Shown: positions 9,501 through 18,738 of the stretch, piece by piece
How the letters are laid out: every line of letters begins with the position of its first letter
Numbering within the stretch: the stretch's first letter is position 1
From: Scatosoma sp045594025
Lineage (GTDB): Bacteria; Bacillota; Clostridia; Christensenellales; Borkfalkiaceae
Direction of reading: 5' to 3'
Length of the DNA: 53,866 nucleotides
Assembly (NCBI GenBank): GCA_045594025.1
Contig: JAZNXS010000016.1
Coordinates: forward strand, 1-53,866
Position numbers and translations under genes: made by a program
The notes under the pieces: model-generated
Seen by the model: only the letters and a program-made list of their open reading frames with translations
Databases searched by the model: none
Told to the model about the DNA's origin: nothing

Positions 9501-12371
9501 CTGGGTATACAACGTATCATAACCCTTAATCGCATTGACAAGCGTTCTCAGCTTCGCATAATTGCTAACCATAGCTTTCCCCTCATCGGAAAGCGCATTG
9601 TAAGCTGCTTCAGCGTTTTCAATTCTGGAAACGAAGACAAGATGATCAGGCATTACAACGGAATCAGGCAGAACTGCAATCAAAGAAATTACATTTTCAA
9701 CCGCTTTATCTGCTGTAAGAGTCGCTTCGTAGCCTTCCAACGTCGCAATATTGCTTACCATTTCTTTCGCCGTATCGGATAATGCCCCATACGCTGCTCT
9801 TGCCGCTTCCACCGCTGTTTCGTCCAAATTGTTTGCATTGATCGCATCGATCATCGCAACCACTTCATTTGCGTCTTCAATAGCTTGCAATCTCGTTTCC
9901 GCCGCCGACAGTTTGGAATAGTTGCCAACCAACGCTTGCTGCGTTGCCGTCAATTTATCATAAGCTGCGCGCGCCGCTTCTATCGCCGCTTTATTATCAA
10001 TTGTTACTTGTTCAGGTACGGGAAGCGCACCGATAAGGGAAATTGTCGTCTTAACGTCTGCGTGATCCGCATAAACGATTTCTAAAGCGGACTCTTTATC
10101 AGGGCCTGCGTAAATCGGCGAAATCTTCCAGCCGTCTTTTGCTGCGCCTGCGCCGTCGCCGCCTAAGATATATACGTACCACTGACCATTCTTATTCAGT
10201 TCGATATCTTCAGCCGAAATGATAATCTTCGTCCATTCGCCAACCGCCATCGCAATGTTATCTTTGGAATCCGTCCAAGTGCCGCTTACGTCACCTGCCA
10301 AATGGAAGTTGTATTCCGTGCCCGTACCATTATACATCCAGAAATAGAAGTATTCATAACCTACAGGCAATGCGTTGGCAAGCTTGTTCGCCTGCAATGT
10401 ACCGATTGTATTGTTGTTATTGTTATCAATATACCACTGCTCACGGGAAATATTATAAATCGCGCCGTTTTCATTGCTTTCGCCTGTAGCGCTTTGGGTA
10501 CCAAAGGTCAAGCTAGTACCCATTTGAGTTACAGGAGAATAGAACGAATAAATGTCCGAAATTTGCCAACCTGCCGTCTTCGCAACCCCTACGTCGCTTG
10601 TATCCCTAACGCAAATACACAAATCATAAGAATCATGCGAATCAATCAATTCAGGTTTTAAAATAACTTCCGTCCAAGCGTTAGCCGCCAATGTTGCAAG
10701 GGCTTCTCTTGCCCAATCGTGTCCTGCACAAGAGCCGTAAAGATTCACTTCGCTTGCAACAGGATTATAAATCCAGAAACGCAGGGCAGTGTGTCCATCT
10801 GCAAGGACTTCTTTCATTTTACCTGCACCAATCGAACCCAAGTCCGTAGCACTATCCCACCCTTGCGTAAGATGATAAATATGCCCATATTCTTCGTGCG
10901 TTCCTGCTTCAGCAATACTACCAAACGACAAGCCCGACTTAACAGACGCTTTTTCTATGAGAATACCGTAAATATCGGAAATTTCGAAGGTGAATCCGGT
11001 CGTATCCGCACGGAACCCTAACGCAAAATTCGTCCCGATATATCCACTAGAAGGATCGATTTCTACCAAGCGCCAAGTATCTGCGTTACACCAGTAGCCG
11101 TCCTCGCTCCAATTGTTCTTCCAGTTGTCCCCCCAACCGTCGTTGGTGATACCATCGGAAAGATAAAGATTGCAACCAACGCTTACCTTTACGTAGAAAT
11201 AAATTTTGGCATATTTGGCTATAGACGGGAAATTTGTAAAATGCAAAGCCGCCTTACCGTTTGCATCCGATGTAACCGTAAGTACGTTTCCGTACAAGTC
11301 ATCTTGACGAGTTGTAGCAGTACCGCCTACCGTAGAGGTATAGTTGGGTACGTAAGAAGGAATTACCGTACCGTCCGTCGCGTCATTTTTATAAACGCGG
11401 TCGTACCCCTCGACTACAGAAAGCAACGAATCTACTTTCGCATAATTTTCTACCTGCGCCTGCGCTGCGCTGGAAAGCGCGTTATATGCCCTTTCCACTT
11501 CGTGAATTCTTGCTACGAACTGAACCGCATCGGGCATGGTAATTTCATCGGGAAGCGCCTCAATCAGCTTGTTAACCCTATCTGCGCCCTCCAAAATTAC
11601 AGTAGGCGCTATTTCCGTATCAGTAAATACTTTATTGGAAGTCGCTTCGTTTTTAACAACGACGTAATAATCGGAGAAATTAATATCGCTAGCAGCGTTA
11701 ACTATATCCACCAAGTTATCATATTCCGTCGTATTTTCTACTACGATAGGATAAGCTTCGGAGCCGTACCAACCCACGTTTTCGCCGTTTTGTACGTAGC
11801 CGCCTGCTTTATTCTCCCCGAATAATTCTTCGGTGTATTTGCCGCTTAATACCGCCATGTTCACAGTATCATACAGATTATTTCTCGCCAAATCGTTATA
11901 TTCGGTATAACGGACTTCCCCATTATATTTGATATAAGCAATTGCCGTGAACGAACGGGTAAGGTTTGCCGCCTTTATATTGGAAACACAACCGTTTGCA
12001 AACCAATAATCGCCGTCTTGATAAAGTTTATCTTTATCAATCGCACCGCCGATTTTCTTCGACATATTGAGATAATCGCCGTTTGCTTCTATCATTAAAT
12101 TTTTGGGAGCGATAACGAAGCCCAACTCTGCGTCTTCATTTTCATTAACAAAGTTGTATACCGTTTCGTCCATACGAACAATAAAACGCAAGCCACCCAC
12201 TTTACCGAGTTTAAGCGAAGCGCCGTCGTCCATTTCAAACACGCCGGTTTGCCAAGTAGCCTCAGCCTTTGCGGTCGTCACGTCAAACGAGAACACTGCA
12301 CCTGCGATAGATGCGACCATGAAAAAGGCCATACAAACGGATAATAAAATTTTTCTAATCCATTTTTTCAT
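6585..12371 (-). CDS. Giant secreted DUF4838 glycosidase-like protein with five beta-sandwich modules
   Basis: A 1928-aa protein with an N-terminal signal (hydrophobic 8-28, likely cleavage after AKAEA) and no lipobox or sorting motif. Visible order: an N-terminal domain (40-230); a helical spacer (262-325); sandwich type 1 (340-475, with LSDGITNDGWGD); type 2 (480-610 and 618-755); helical FIVAR-like spacers (770-945); type 1 again (968-1115); type 2 again (1120-1247); a GH67-N/GH20b-like domain (1310-1440); and a DUF4838 region (about 1450-1800) with Cys1572, Cys1574 and Cys1577 as CTCARC, a likely metal site. The last 620 residues align over their length with the 694-aa lipoprotein next door. 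TAAGGAGGAG of the preceding small ORF forms the ribosome binding site. Probably a glycan-active or glycan-binding enzyme at the surface; activity and substrate are unknown. Confidence 0.88.
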   Translation of the reverse strand: MKKWIRKILLSVCMAFFMVASIAGAVFSFDVTTAKAEATWQTGVFEMDDGASLKLGKVGGLRFIVRMDETVYNFVNENEDAELGFVIAPKNLMIEANGDYLNMSKKIGGAIDKDKLYQDGDYWFANGCVSNIKAANLTRSFTAIAYIKYNGEVRYTEYNDLARNNLYDTVNMAVLSGKYTEELFGENKAGGYVQNGENVGWYGSEAYPIVVENTTEYDNLVDIVNAASDINFSDYYVVVKNEATSNKVFTDTEIAPTVILEGADRVNKLIEALPDEITMPDAVQFVARIHEVERAYNALSSAAQAQVENYAKVDSLLSVVEGYDRVYKNDATDGTVIPSYVPNYTSTVGGTATTRQDDLYGNVLTVTSDANGKAALHFTNFPSIAKYAKIYFYVKVSVGCNLYLSDGITNDGWGDNWKNNWSEDGYWCNADTWRLVEIDPSSGYIGTNFALGFRADTTGFTFEISDIYGILIEKASVKSGLSFGSIAEAGTHEEYGHIYHLTQGWDSATDLGSIGAGKMKEVLADGHTALRFWIYNPVASEVNLYGSCAGHDWAREALATLAANAWTEVILKPELIDSHDSYDLCICVRDTSDVGVAKTAGWQISDIYSFYSPVTQMGTSLTFGTQSATGESNENGAIYNISREQWYIDNNNNNTIGTLQANKLANALPVGYEYFYFWMYNGTGTEYNFHLAGDVSGTWTDSKDNIAMAVGEWTKIIISAEDIELNKNGQWYVYILGGDGAGAAKDGWKISPIYAGPDKESALEIVYADHADVKTTISLIGALPVPEQVTIDNKAAIEAARAAYDKLTATQQALVGNYSKLSAAETRLQAIEDANEVVAMIDAINANNLDETAVEAARAAYGALSDTAKEMVSNIATLEGYEATLTADKAVENVISLIAVLPDSVVMPDHLVFVSRIENAEAAYNALSDEGKAMVSNYAKLRTLVNAIKGYDTLYTQTVDGVNVIPSHVPNYTSTIGGTATIGNDAYYGNYLKVTPNAGGKVAIQFKNFPDVSVYTKIYFNIRVVGDSCNVYLSDGITNDGWGDGWNNNWSLDGYWANDGNWIQKEIDLSGTYTSSSGATMYVKNIFASNWALGLRTDKTDVSFEITDIVGVKPDLGEAANTSFGNIADSGTKNQYGTVYNFTQGWSSNTDLGAFNPGIMRGALNEGHDSFHFYIYNPNASDVTFYTMENETWARLSEVTLTAQAWTEVVFTPDVITSNDTYLTYICVESGASASGWQISPIYSFSSTEESQDIIEQVQQRINALNTETPDEYQVQLAREAFEALSENYKAVVDTTKLVDCEEALYGDVTDAPFIVDGATQYKIYYSGRALKETATFMQEHLCQATGATLPLVSTMPSSNLTKYRYAIIFGDETVAASLGWTVPTKGEIGTAGYAIKRIGRTVLIMAYGNDGYRMGALAFLREVVGYDMISEDCVIYSKDGTELPALNLQEIPSFDYRQKQTYMTEDEVFGMGLQSNSDIWIHSSEGWDMHNTLHYLPTETYQSAHPSWYYTYTDSVDTVRTQICPTAGGSSTEFNAMVEAIAANMLVQINAQPEKENISFSIMDTGDGDDCTCARCKLYDTLYGEGGFAAAWIDLMNAINAKIRESLPADRVLNIAFLAYRGTEKAPANIDANGNVTLMKRYQINDNGTYTQTSEDLKCDEGVTVWLAPINAKYAENFNHADNAEHLATVKKWCALSDSVYIWAYGANFKFYMYPYNTWQASAENYKIFKELGVKAVWSQSNETEATAFSDLKGYIDSKFMADVNADYETVLDTYFTNYFGAGSTKMRSLFDKIVAKCEEIESNYDGLGRGIYDEIENTSGFLGIGAKTYWTQSWLKECVTLCDEAAAAVDADTTLTDAQKTAIKNRITKESLFPRYVLCTTFASKYSSSDKTAMRQAFKADATALGLTLYREADGLLSDLYSDWGV

Positions 12372-12383
12372 CCTTACTCCTCC

Positions 12384-12497
12384 TTAATCCCAATTGTCCA
12401 TATCTTCATAGTCATTGTCATATGGATTAGACTCTGTCACAATGTCTTGCACTGTGAAAATGTGAAGTTCCATTATTGGAGTTACGTATTCTTTCAT
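12384..12497 (-). CDS. 37-aa small protein, hypothetical
   Basis: A short ORF in the 152-bp gap between the two DUF4838 genes. It has a strong AAGGAG seven bases before ATG 12497, and its TAA is part of the TAAGGAGGAG that serves the next gene, so translation would be coupled. The peptide starts MKEYVTPIMELHIF and ends with an acidic, Asn/Tyr/Trp-rich tail (NDYEDMDNWD); it has no signal peptide or membrane segment. The pattern MKxYxxPxxE is one I associate with small orphan Clostridia peptides, but I cannot name a family with certainty. It could be a leader peptide, a small regulatory or anchoring peptide, or a coupling device. Confidence 0.6.
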   Translation of the reverse strand: MKEYVTPIMELHIFTVQDIVTESNPYDNDYEDMDNWD

Positions 12498-12523
12498 TTT
12501 AATTCTCCTTACCATATATTTCC

Positions 12524-14608
12524 TTATAAACCCCAACCAACAAACACCGCTTGCATATCGCCGTTCGTTTCCTTATAAACCGAGAAACCTAACGCATTCC
12601 AGTCATCACGGAATTCCGTGCGAATTTGACGAATGTTGGAATAGTACTCCCCAAAGTGCGTACAAAGCACGTAGCGAGGGAAAATACTTTCTTTCTTAAT
12701 TCTCTTTACAAGATTTTCATATAACGTGGGATCCGTTACCTTATACTTTTCTATCGCTGCATATGCTTCGTCAATAATTTCCAGCATATCTTCAATCAAC
12801 AAGCGAGGCCAATATTCCGCATTGCCGATATCGTCGTAAATACCGCCCGAAATGGTAGGCACGGTCTCTTCCAGATATGCGCTGCGCGCCTGAATGATAT
12901 CAAACAAACGCTTCATCTGCGGCGCCGCTTCTAAATAATAATTATTGAAGTAATTGCTAATCACTTCATTGTAATCTGCATTGACGTTAAATTGGAATTT
13001 CGCGTCGATGTAGTCCTTCAAATCGGTGAATGCCGTCGACTGATTACGTTCCTGCGCTTGCGTCCAAATGTATTTAACGCCGCATTCGCGCAGATAACGG
13101 TAGGTTTCGGGAACAACGCTCCACGTATTGTACGGATACAAATAATAGGAGAAGTTCGTACCGTATATCCATACGTATACATTCTCGCTCACCGTATACC
13201 ACAAGGATACGTTTTGCGCGTAGCTCTTATTAACTTCGCTATAGAAAGACGAGGTGAACTTGGAATAAATCGGTGCAAGCCAAGGATATACGTGCTCGTC
13301 ACATTCCAAATATACGTAATTTCCGTCTTCGTCCTTTTCGTACGTATAATTGCCGTTTTCATCTTTAATGAACGCACCGTTTTCATCACGGGCATAGCGC
13401 TTCAAAGGCATATAATCGCCGTCTTCGTCCGTTAACGGTTCGCCCCAAATCACGTTGCCGTATTCGTCCGTATGCTTCGCTCTTTCTACGGGCGCAGGTT
13501 CTGCATCGTGATAAGCGAAGAACGTAAGGTTCATTATTCTACCCGGCTCATTTTCCGCAATATACGTTTGTACCAACTCGTTCAGGTCGTTCATGAAATA
13601 AATACACGTCGCCGCAGGAGTACCATACAAATTCTTATATTCTAAGCACGTGTCGCACGTACAGGAATCTTGTCCCGTACCGTCCATCGCCGTGAAGGAC
13701 ATGTTTTCAAGCGTAGGACATTCCTTCATGCGCGTTTTAACGACTTGGAATACCTGTTGCAGCAATGCCTCATATTCGGTTTTCTTTCCGTGCGCCGTAT
13801 AGCACACTTGCTGTCTGTCTGCCCTGTACCAATCGGGATGCAGCTCTGCAAATTCCTCTACGGGAACGTAGTATAACGTGTTGTGCATATCCCAACCGTT
13901 TACGGGAATCCAAATGTCGCTATGCGTATGCATACCCGTGCCGTATACTTCAATACTCGTCGTATAGTTTTGGATTTGTCTGTAATCGAAATCCGGTTTT
14001 TCTACAATGTCCATATTCGGCATCGTCTTGCCGTCTTTTGCATAAACGATACAATCTTCCGTGATCATATCATAGCCGATAACCTCGCGCAGGAATGCAA
14101 GACCGCCCATGCGGTAACCGTCGCTGCCGTTCGCCTGAATGAATACCGTATTGCCTTTCGTCTTGATATAATACCCCGTCGAACCGATGTTATCGGTGGG
14201 TACGCTTAACCCAAGACCTTGATACAAATCGTTAAATCCGTACACGATAGCGTAATCTTTTTCCGTCAGATTTTGCGGTTTATCCGTGATAATTTGCATT
14301 TCCACGCCCGTTGCGTTGTACACTTGTTCGCAAACGAAGCTGGCAGATTTCATGATCGCGCCGCTGAGCTTTGTGTTGGATAAATCCGCATATATTTTAT
14401 AGTGCGTTTGATTATTGACCACGAACGGTACGTTGCTTTCCGAAACGTTTACCTTATGCAAAGTGCCCATTACGGTATTGATTACATTATCGCCGACCGC
14501 ATTTACCTTTCCCTCATCCTCTTTGGTAGGCTGATTACATCCAACAAAACCCGTCACAGCAACTACGGTACAGCACAAGAGCGCCGCTATTTTCTTTATC
14601 ATTTTCAT
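12524..14608 (-). CDS. DUF4838 surface lipoprotein, glycosidase-like
   Basis: A 694-aa lipoprotein: MKMIKKIAALLCC..., with lipobox FVGC placing the lipid at Cys24. Residues about 55-190 are a GH67-N/GH20b-like alpha/beta domain (HYKIYADL..., GYRMGGLAFLREVIGYDM). The DUF4838 region follows, with WDMHNTLYYVP near 239 and Cys316, Cys318 and Cys321 (CTCDTC). A helical C-terminal domain ends in KKESIFPRYVLCTHF. The whole protein matches the last third of the 1928-aa neighbour, so the pair arose by duplication; this copy is membrane tethered and lacks the sandwich modules. GGAGG lies six bases before ATG 14608, ten bases after the upstream stop. DUF4838 has no proven reaction known to me; a glycoside hydrolase-like TIM barrel is the family expectation. 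Confidence 0.88.
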   Translation of the reverse strand: MKMIKKIAALLCCTVVAVTGFVGCNQPTKEDEGKVNAVGDNVINTVMGTLHKVNVSESNVPFVVNNQTHYKIYADLSNTKLSGAIMKSASFVCEQVYNATGVEMQIITDKPQNLTEKDYAIVYGFNDLYQGLGLSVPTDNIGSTGYYIKTKGNTVFIQANGSDGYRMGGLAFLREVIGYDMITEDCIVYAKDGKTMPNMDIVEKPDFDYRQIQNYTTSIEVYGTGMHTHSDIWIPVNGWDMHNTLYYVPVEEFAELHPDWYRADRQQVCYTAHGKKTEYEALLQQVFQVVKTRMKECPTLENMSFTAMDGTGQDSCTCDTCLEYKNLYGTPAATCIYFMNDLNELVQTYIAENEPGRIMNLTFFAYHDAEPAPVERAKHTDEYGNVIWGEPLTDEDGDYMPLKRYARDENGAFIKDENGNYTYEKDEDGNYVYLECDEHVYPWLAPIYSKFTSSFYSEVNKSYAQNVSLWYTVSENVYVWIYGTNFSYYLYPYNTWSVVPETYRYLRECGVKYIWTQAQERNQSTAFTDLKDYIDAKFQFNVNADYNEVISNYFNNYYLEAAPQMKRLFDIIQARSAYLEETVPTISGGIYDDIGNAEYWPRLLIEDMLEIIDEAYAAIEKYKVTDPTLYENLVKRIKKESIFPRYVLCTHFGEYYSNIRQIRTEFRDDWNALGFSVYKETNGDMQAVFVGWGL

Positions 14609-14618
14609 ATTCGCCTCC

Positions 14619-17600
14619 TTATTTTACCGTAACGCTTGTTTCATAGATAGCCAAATTTCCCATCTCATCGAGAACAAAGATTTGAATCTTATATTCGCCT
14701 GCATATTTACAACGAATTGCATTCTCTTCCCCGTACAGATAGACAGGCACCCCTTTAGGATTGGTGATTACCGTCATCACGGAAAGATTTTCTTTCGCCG
14801 TATAGTTATCGAAAATTTCATATTCGGGAATTACCAAAATATCCCCTGCCTTCAAATCCGTCTTGAATGCTCCCTTCATCGTAATCTTCGGCTTTTCTCC
14901 GTCTACAACGGTGATGAGATATTCCTGCGTGGAACGGTTGCTATGCTTCCAGAAATCGCCTTCCGTCGCGTTGATTACGATGTAGTAATCGCCGTACATC
15001 GAAAGCTTAATCTGATAATCCTTCGTTGCGTCCACGCCTTGCAACGTTACGCCGTCTACCGTGCTGACAAGCGATCCGTCAGGCGCTAATACCGTCAACG
15101 TCGTTTTTACGTTCGGGCAAAGGAAATCGCCCACGATAACGCCCTCGATGGTATATACGCTGTCCTTATAAGCATTGGTAGCCGCTTTTTCACCGCTTAC
15201 CGTCGTAATAGACGGACCTTTATTATCTTGCTTGTTATTTACGTTGTTGCCGCAAATCTTATGTAAGAAAATTGCCGCGCCCTCTTCTACGTCACAAAGC
15301 TCGATATCGAAAACAAGTTTGCCGGAGGGGAAGCCGTTAAACGCCTCGCCGTTTTCCGTCTTATTTATCGAAATCAACGTCGACGTATTGATGATGAAGC
15401 TTCCGCTAGAGTAGCCAACGTTGTAAGACGTTGCGCTTGCGCCGTCGAAATCCAACGCCACTTGCATTACGGTATCGCCAACCGTCATCTTCGTTTGTCC
15501 ATCGTCTTTTTCCAAAATCGCCTTTACAACGATTTCCGGATTTTCACTGTCGGTCAACGTAACGATCATCTTCGTGAACTTCGAACAGTTGGGAACGGTT
15601 AAAAGATCCAGCGAGAATACGTTTGCGATTTGCGGATTGATAAACGTAGCTTTTACGCTGTCCGCATCGTGATTTGCCGTCACCATCAAGCCGTTGAGCG
15701 CATCAAGGTCCGTGTTGTTTTCTATACGCAAATCCGAATCGGTATAGAAATATTTTTCTACGTATACAACGTCACGGTATCTTTCTTCTCCGGGAATTTG
15801 TTCCTTCCCAAATACAGCGATAACGGGGATTTCTTTCTCTATTAACTTCACGCCGTCACAGCTATATACAATTTTAATCATGCCGTTTTCAACGCTGGGC
15901 GTAAACGTTGCGCCCGCTTGGTACGTCTTGGATTGACCGTTGTCTTCTACCGTTACGGAGCAAAGCTTTTCTACCTTCGCGCCGCTTCTGTAATCATACG
16001 CATGCAGGACAGGCAAAGTGTACGTAGCACCCGAAACGTATGCCACAGGGAAGTTGGGTTCTTCTAAAATAATCGGCTTATCGCTTACTACGCCTTTGAT
16101 TTTGTAAATCGCTACCGCCGCGTTGCCTACGTAGTCAACCGCCGTACAGGTCAGCGTCCATTCGCCTGCCTCTTCAATACAGAACGTACCGTCGACGATT
16201 TCGCAGCTCTTCTTATCTTTGGTAAGCGTATAGGTCACTTCGCTTTCACCGCTGCCGCCCGTTACCGTAACTTCAGGCAGCTTTTGCAACGTACCTACCA
16301 CTACCTCCGTCGGATAATCTTCTGCAATCGAGACGGATAATTTTCTTATATATTGACTTAAGTACGCGCGCGTCCACAAGATTTGGAGGTTAACGTTGCC
16401 GCTGTAATCCGTAGCCTCGTAAACAATGGCGTAAGCGCCTACTCCGTTTACCATGAAACGATTATCTTTAATATCCACCATCTTTTGGTTTGCAGAACCG
16501 TAATCGTGCCATACGGATACCTTTACGTCGCAAACACCGTTCACAGCGTCCATCGCGCTTGCCGCAGGAATCGGGTAGTGCTTCCCTACCACGGCGCTCG
16601 GCATCGTAGCGTACTCGCTATCTATCGTAATAACGGGCGCTTCATCGTCAATATAGTTTTCCGCAGACAAATCTACGCCCAAAATGCTGGTAAAGCAGAT
16701 ATTTGCCGTTGCATTGTTATAATTCAACGCGCTGATCGTCAATTTTGCTTTGCCGCTGGGGAAGCCAAACCACAGCGAATCATAATAATTGCTGTCGTCT
16801 AAATCGGAAATAATTTTACCGCCTGCCCAAGCTTGATTGGTTTTACCGTCATAGCTGATACAGAAGGTCTTCGCATCGGGAGCCGCCGGCGTCGGTTTTT
16901 GCGCGCCGTAATACAAGCCCGTATCCATCGCAATAAAGCTGTGGGGAACCAAACAACCGAGCGTACTGCCAACGTGCAGTTTACCAACGTATTCCAAACC
17001 GCAATGTACCTGTCCGTTACCTGCTGCCGTGAAGAAGGTCAAGCCGTACGCATTGCTATCGTTATGGAAATTGCCGTGATATACAAGCTGTACGGAAGGA
17101 TCTTCCGCATCGGTGAAGGTGAACACCATCTTGGAAAAGTCTGCGCTGCCCTGTGCGCTGGGTACAACGAAGCCTTCCAAGAGCTTCGTTGCCATTGTCA
17201 GCTCGTTCATGTTGAAGATATGATCAAACGTCAAAGAGTCGCCGTTTACAATCTGCACCATCAAACCCGTAGAATTTGCGCCTAAATCGGTGCATAAGCC
17301 GTAGGACATCGTCGTTTTGCTGTTGCTGTACGATGCCAATTTGCCGTATACCGTAAAACCGTATTCTTTCGTATATACGTTCTCCCCGATTTTCGCAATA
17401 TATCTTAAAACGTATTTTCCGCTTTGATTTAACGATACGTTTTTTGCATTCGTATCCGTTCCGTCGGGATATTGTAAGGTAGCAACGCCTTTCGCGCTTA
17501 CTCCCTGTCTCGTAAAGGTACATTCAGGCACGGCAAATTCATCGCCGAATGCATATTCTTCAGAAATATCCTCGGAAATTTCTACGTTGACCTGCGCATT

Positions 17601-17717
17601 CGCATAACGAATACGTTCACCGACAAAATGCGCCCCTGCAAGGACCATGCTGCCCAGTAAAACCGCCAACAAGATGAAAATCAAGAAATATTTATTTTTA
17701 AATTTTGATTTCGTCAT
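14619..17717 (-). CDS. Secreted or membrane-anchored Ig-type protein with duplicated sandwich domains
   Basis: A 1032-aa exported protein with a basic start (MTKSKFKNK) and one hydrophobic helix (residues 10-30), either an uncleaved anchor or a signal peptide. It is built of Ig-like segments of the kind that begin DDEAPVITIDSEY or DNKGPSITTVSG. Between them are two related larger beta-sandwiches (about 130-345 and about 660-850) that share the motif GFPSGK near their ends, an internal duplication. There is no catalytic motif. AAGGAG precedes ATG 17717. It follows the importer genes by 103 bp containing a hairpin, and precedes the DUF4838 lipoprotein by ten bases. Likely a glycan-binding partner of the surface enzymes; that is inference from context. 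Confidence 0.82.
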   Translation of the reverse strand: MTKSKFKNKYFLIFILLAVLLGSMVLAGAHFVGERIRYANAQVNVEISEDISEEYAFGDEFAVPECTFTRQGVSAKGVATLQYPDGTDTNAKNVSLNQSGKYVLRYIAKIGENVYTKEYGFTVYGKLASYSNSKTTMSYGLCTDLGANSTGLMVQIVNGDSLTFDHIFNMNELTMATKLLEGFVVPSAQGSADFSKMVFTFTDAEDPSVQLVYHGNFHNDSNAYGLTFFTAAGNGQVHCGLEYVGKLHVGSTLGCLVPHSFIAMDTGLYYGAQKPTPAAPDAKTFCISYDGKTNQAWAGGKIISDLDDSNYYDSLWFGFPSGKAKLTISALNYNNATANICFTSILGVDLSAENYIDDEAPVITIDSEYATMPSAVVGKHYPIPAASAMDAVNGVCDVKVSVWHDYGSANQKMVDIKDNRFMVNGVGAYAIVYEATDYSGNVNLQILWTRAYLSQYIRKLSVSIAEDYPTEVVVGTLQKLPEVTVTGGSGESEVTYTLTKDKKSCEIVDGTFCIEEAGEWTLTCTAVDYVGNAAVAIYKIKGVVSDKPIILEEPNFPVAYVSGATYTLPVLHAYDYRSGAKVEKLCSVTVEDNGQSKTYQAGATFTPSVENGMIKIVYSCDGVKLIEKEIPVIAVFGKEQIPGEERYRDVVYVEKYFYTDSDLRIENNTDLDALNGLMVTANHDADSVKATFINPQIANVFSLDLLTVPNCSKFTKMIVTLTDSENPEIVVKAILEKDDGQTKMTVGDTVMQVALDFDGASATSYNVGYSSGSFIINTSTLISINKTENGEAFNGFPSGKLVFDIELCDVEEGAAIFLHKICGNNVNNKQDNKGPSITTVSGEKAATNAYKDSVYTIEGVIVGDFLCPNVKTTLTVLAPDGSLVSTVDGVTLQGVDATKDYQIKLSMYGDYYIVINATEGDFWKHSNRSTQEYLITVVDGEKPKITMKGAFKTDLKAGDILVIPEYEIFDNYTAKENLSVMTVITNPKGVPVYLYGEENAIRCKYAGEYKIQIFVLDEMGNLAIYETSVTVK

Positions 17718-17732
17718 TTTTCTCTCCTTAAG

Positions 17733-17792
17733 TTAACGAAGATGAAGCGAACTCGATTTGAAATAGAGAATTTCGTTTCATGCTTCGTTGAA
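17733..17792 (-). other. Imperfect long hairpin between the permease and surface-protein genes
   Basis: The arms AACGAAG.ATGAAGCGAA (17735-17752) and its inverted partner ending at 17789 pair over about 17 bp with one bulge and one mismatch. The loop is about 20 nt. There is no U-tract after it in the minus direction, so it is more likely a transcript-processing or stability element than a terminator. Just upstream in that strand lies a repeated GGTAAA. Confidence 0.5.
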
Positions 17793-17820
17793 CTTCTTTA
17801 TTTACCATTATTTTACCAAA

Positions 17821-18726
17821 TTAGCCTTTCAGGCCGCCCACGGACAAGTTGCCCATCAAACGCTTACTGAAGATTGAGAAAAGCACTATGACCGGCGTCG
17901 TAATCAGCAATACGGTCGTCATTGCGTAAGGTGCTTCTTGGTAGATTTGATTCTTCGTGCCGCCGCCGTTTTGCATTTGTTGATACAAAGCAAGGGAAAG
18001 CGTTCTATGGTTAGGTAAATAATAGTTGGGAATTAAGTAGTCGTTCCAATATTCGATGAATACGATCAAGAATATAGATAAGAACGTATATTTTACAAGC
18101 GGCAACGCGATTCTGCACATAATTTGCATATCATTCGCGCCATCGATTTTCGCCGCCTCGTAGTATCCTGCCGGCATAGATTTAAAGCCGCCGTAGAATA
18201 CCAAGAAATACATACCTAAGAAGTTGGCACGCATCACCCACATACCCCAGATTTGGTCATGTAAGTTTAACGTCTTTGCCAGCTGGATCTCTGCCGCTTG
18301 ACTGCCCACAACGGGGACGATCATCGTAACGATAACAATGCTATATACCAGCTTAGAGAACCAGTTATCATATCTTGCGCAAAGATACGCTACCACACAG
18401 GTAACGACTACCTTGGAAAGCGAACAACCACCTGCATAAAGAATGGTGTTCATCGCCAACCCGGCAAGCGTGTCTCCCGCAAAGGAATTGCTCATTTCCA
18501 CTATATTTTCCAAAAGATAAAACTTCTTCGGCAAACCAATTCGGTTATGGGGATAGAGCTTCGTCCACTCCGATTCGTAGTCCCCAAGATACTGCTTAGA
18601 CGCCGAGAGTATTACCCAATAAAAGAGTAGGAGCATCAGTAATACGTACAAAACCAAAACGACCAAAAGAGAGATGGTCAGCGGGGAAAACTTTGTTTTC
18701 GTTGCAGATAATTTCGTGTTTTTCAT
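17821..18726 (-). CDS. CUT1 ABC sugar importer permease, MalG/LacG type
   Basis: A 301-aa inner-membrane subunit of a carbohydrate ABC importer. It shows six hydrophobic segments and the cytoplasmic EAA loop that docks the ATPase (YYEAAKIDGANDMQIMCRIALPL, about 196-218). The C-terminal KRLMGNLSVGGLKG is typical of MalG-type permeases. AAGGAGGGG precedes ATG 18726, and the first permease gene ends 12 bp upstream. No ATPase gene is present in the operon, so a shared MsmX/UgpC-like ATPase elsewhere must power it. Substrate cannot be read from the permease; the neighbourhood suggests an oligosaccharide. Confidence 0.93.
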   Translation of the reverse strand: MKNTKLSATKTKFSPLTISLLVVLVLYVLLMLLLFYWVILSASKQYLGDYESEWTKLYPHNRIGLPKKFYLLENIVEMSNSFAGDTLAGLAMNTILYAGGCSLSKVVVTCVVAYLCARYDNWFSKLVYSIVIVTMIVPVVGSQAAEIQLAKTLNLHDQIWGMWVMRANFLGMYFLVFYGGFKSMPAGYYEAAKIDGANDMQIMCRIALPLVKYTFLSIFLIVFIEYWNDYLIPNYYLPNHRTLSLALYQQMQNGGGTKNQIYQEAPYAMTTVLLITTPVIVLFSIFSKRLMGNLSVGGLKG

Positions 18727-18738
18727 ATCTTCCCCTCC

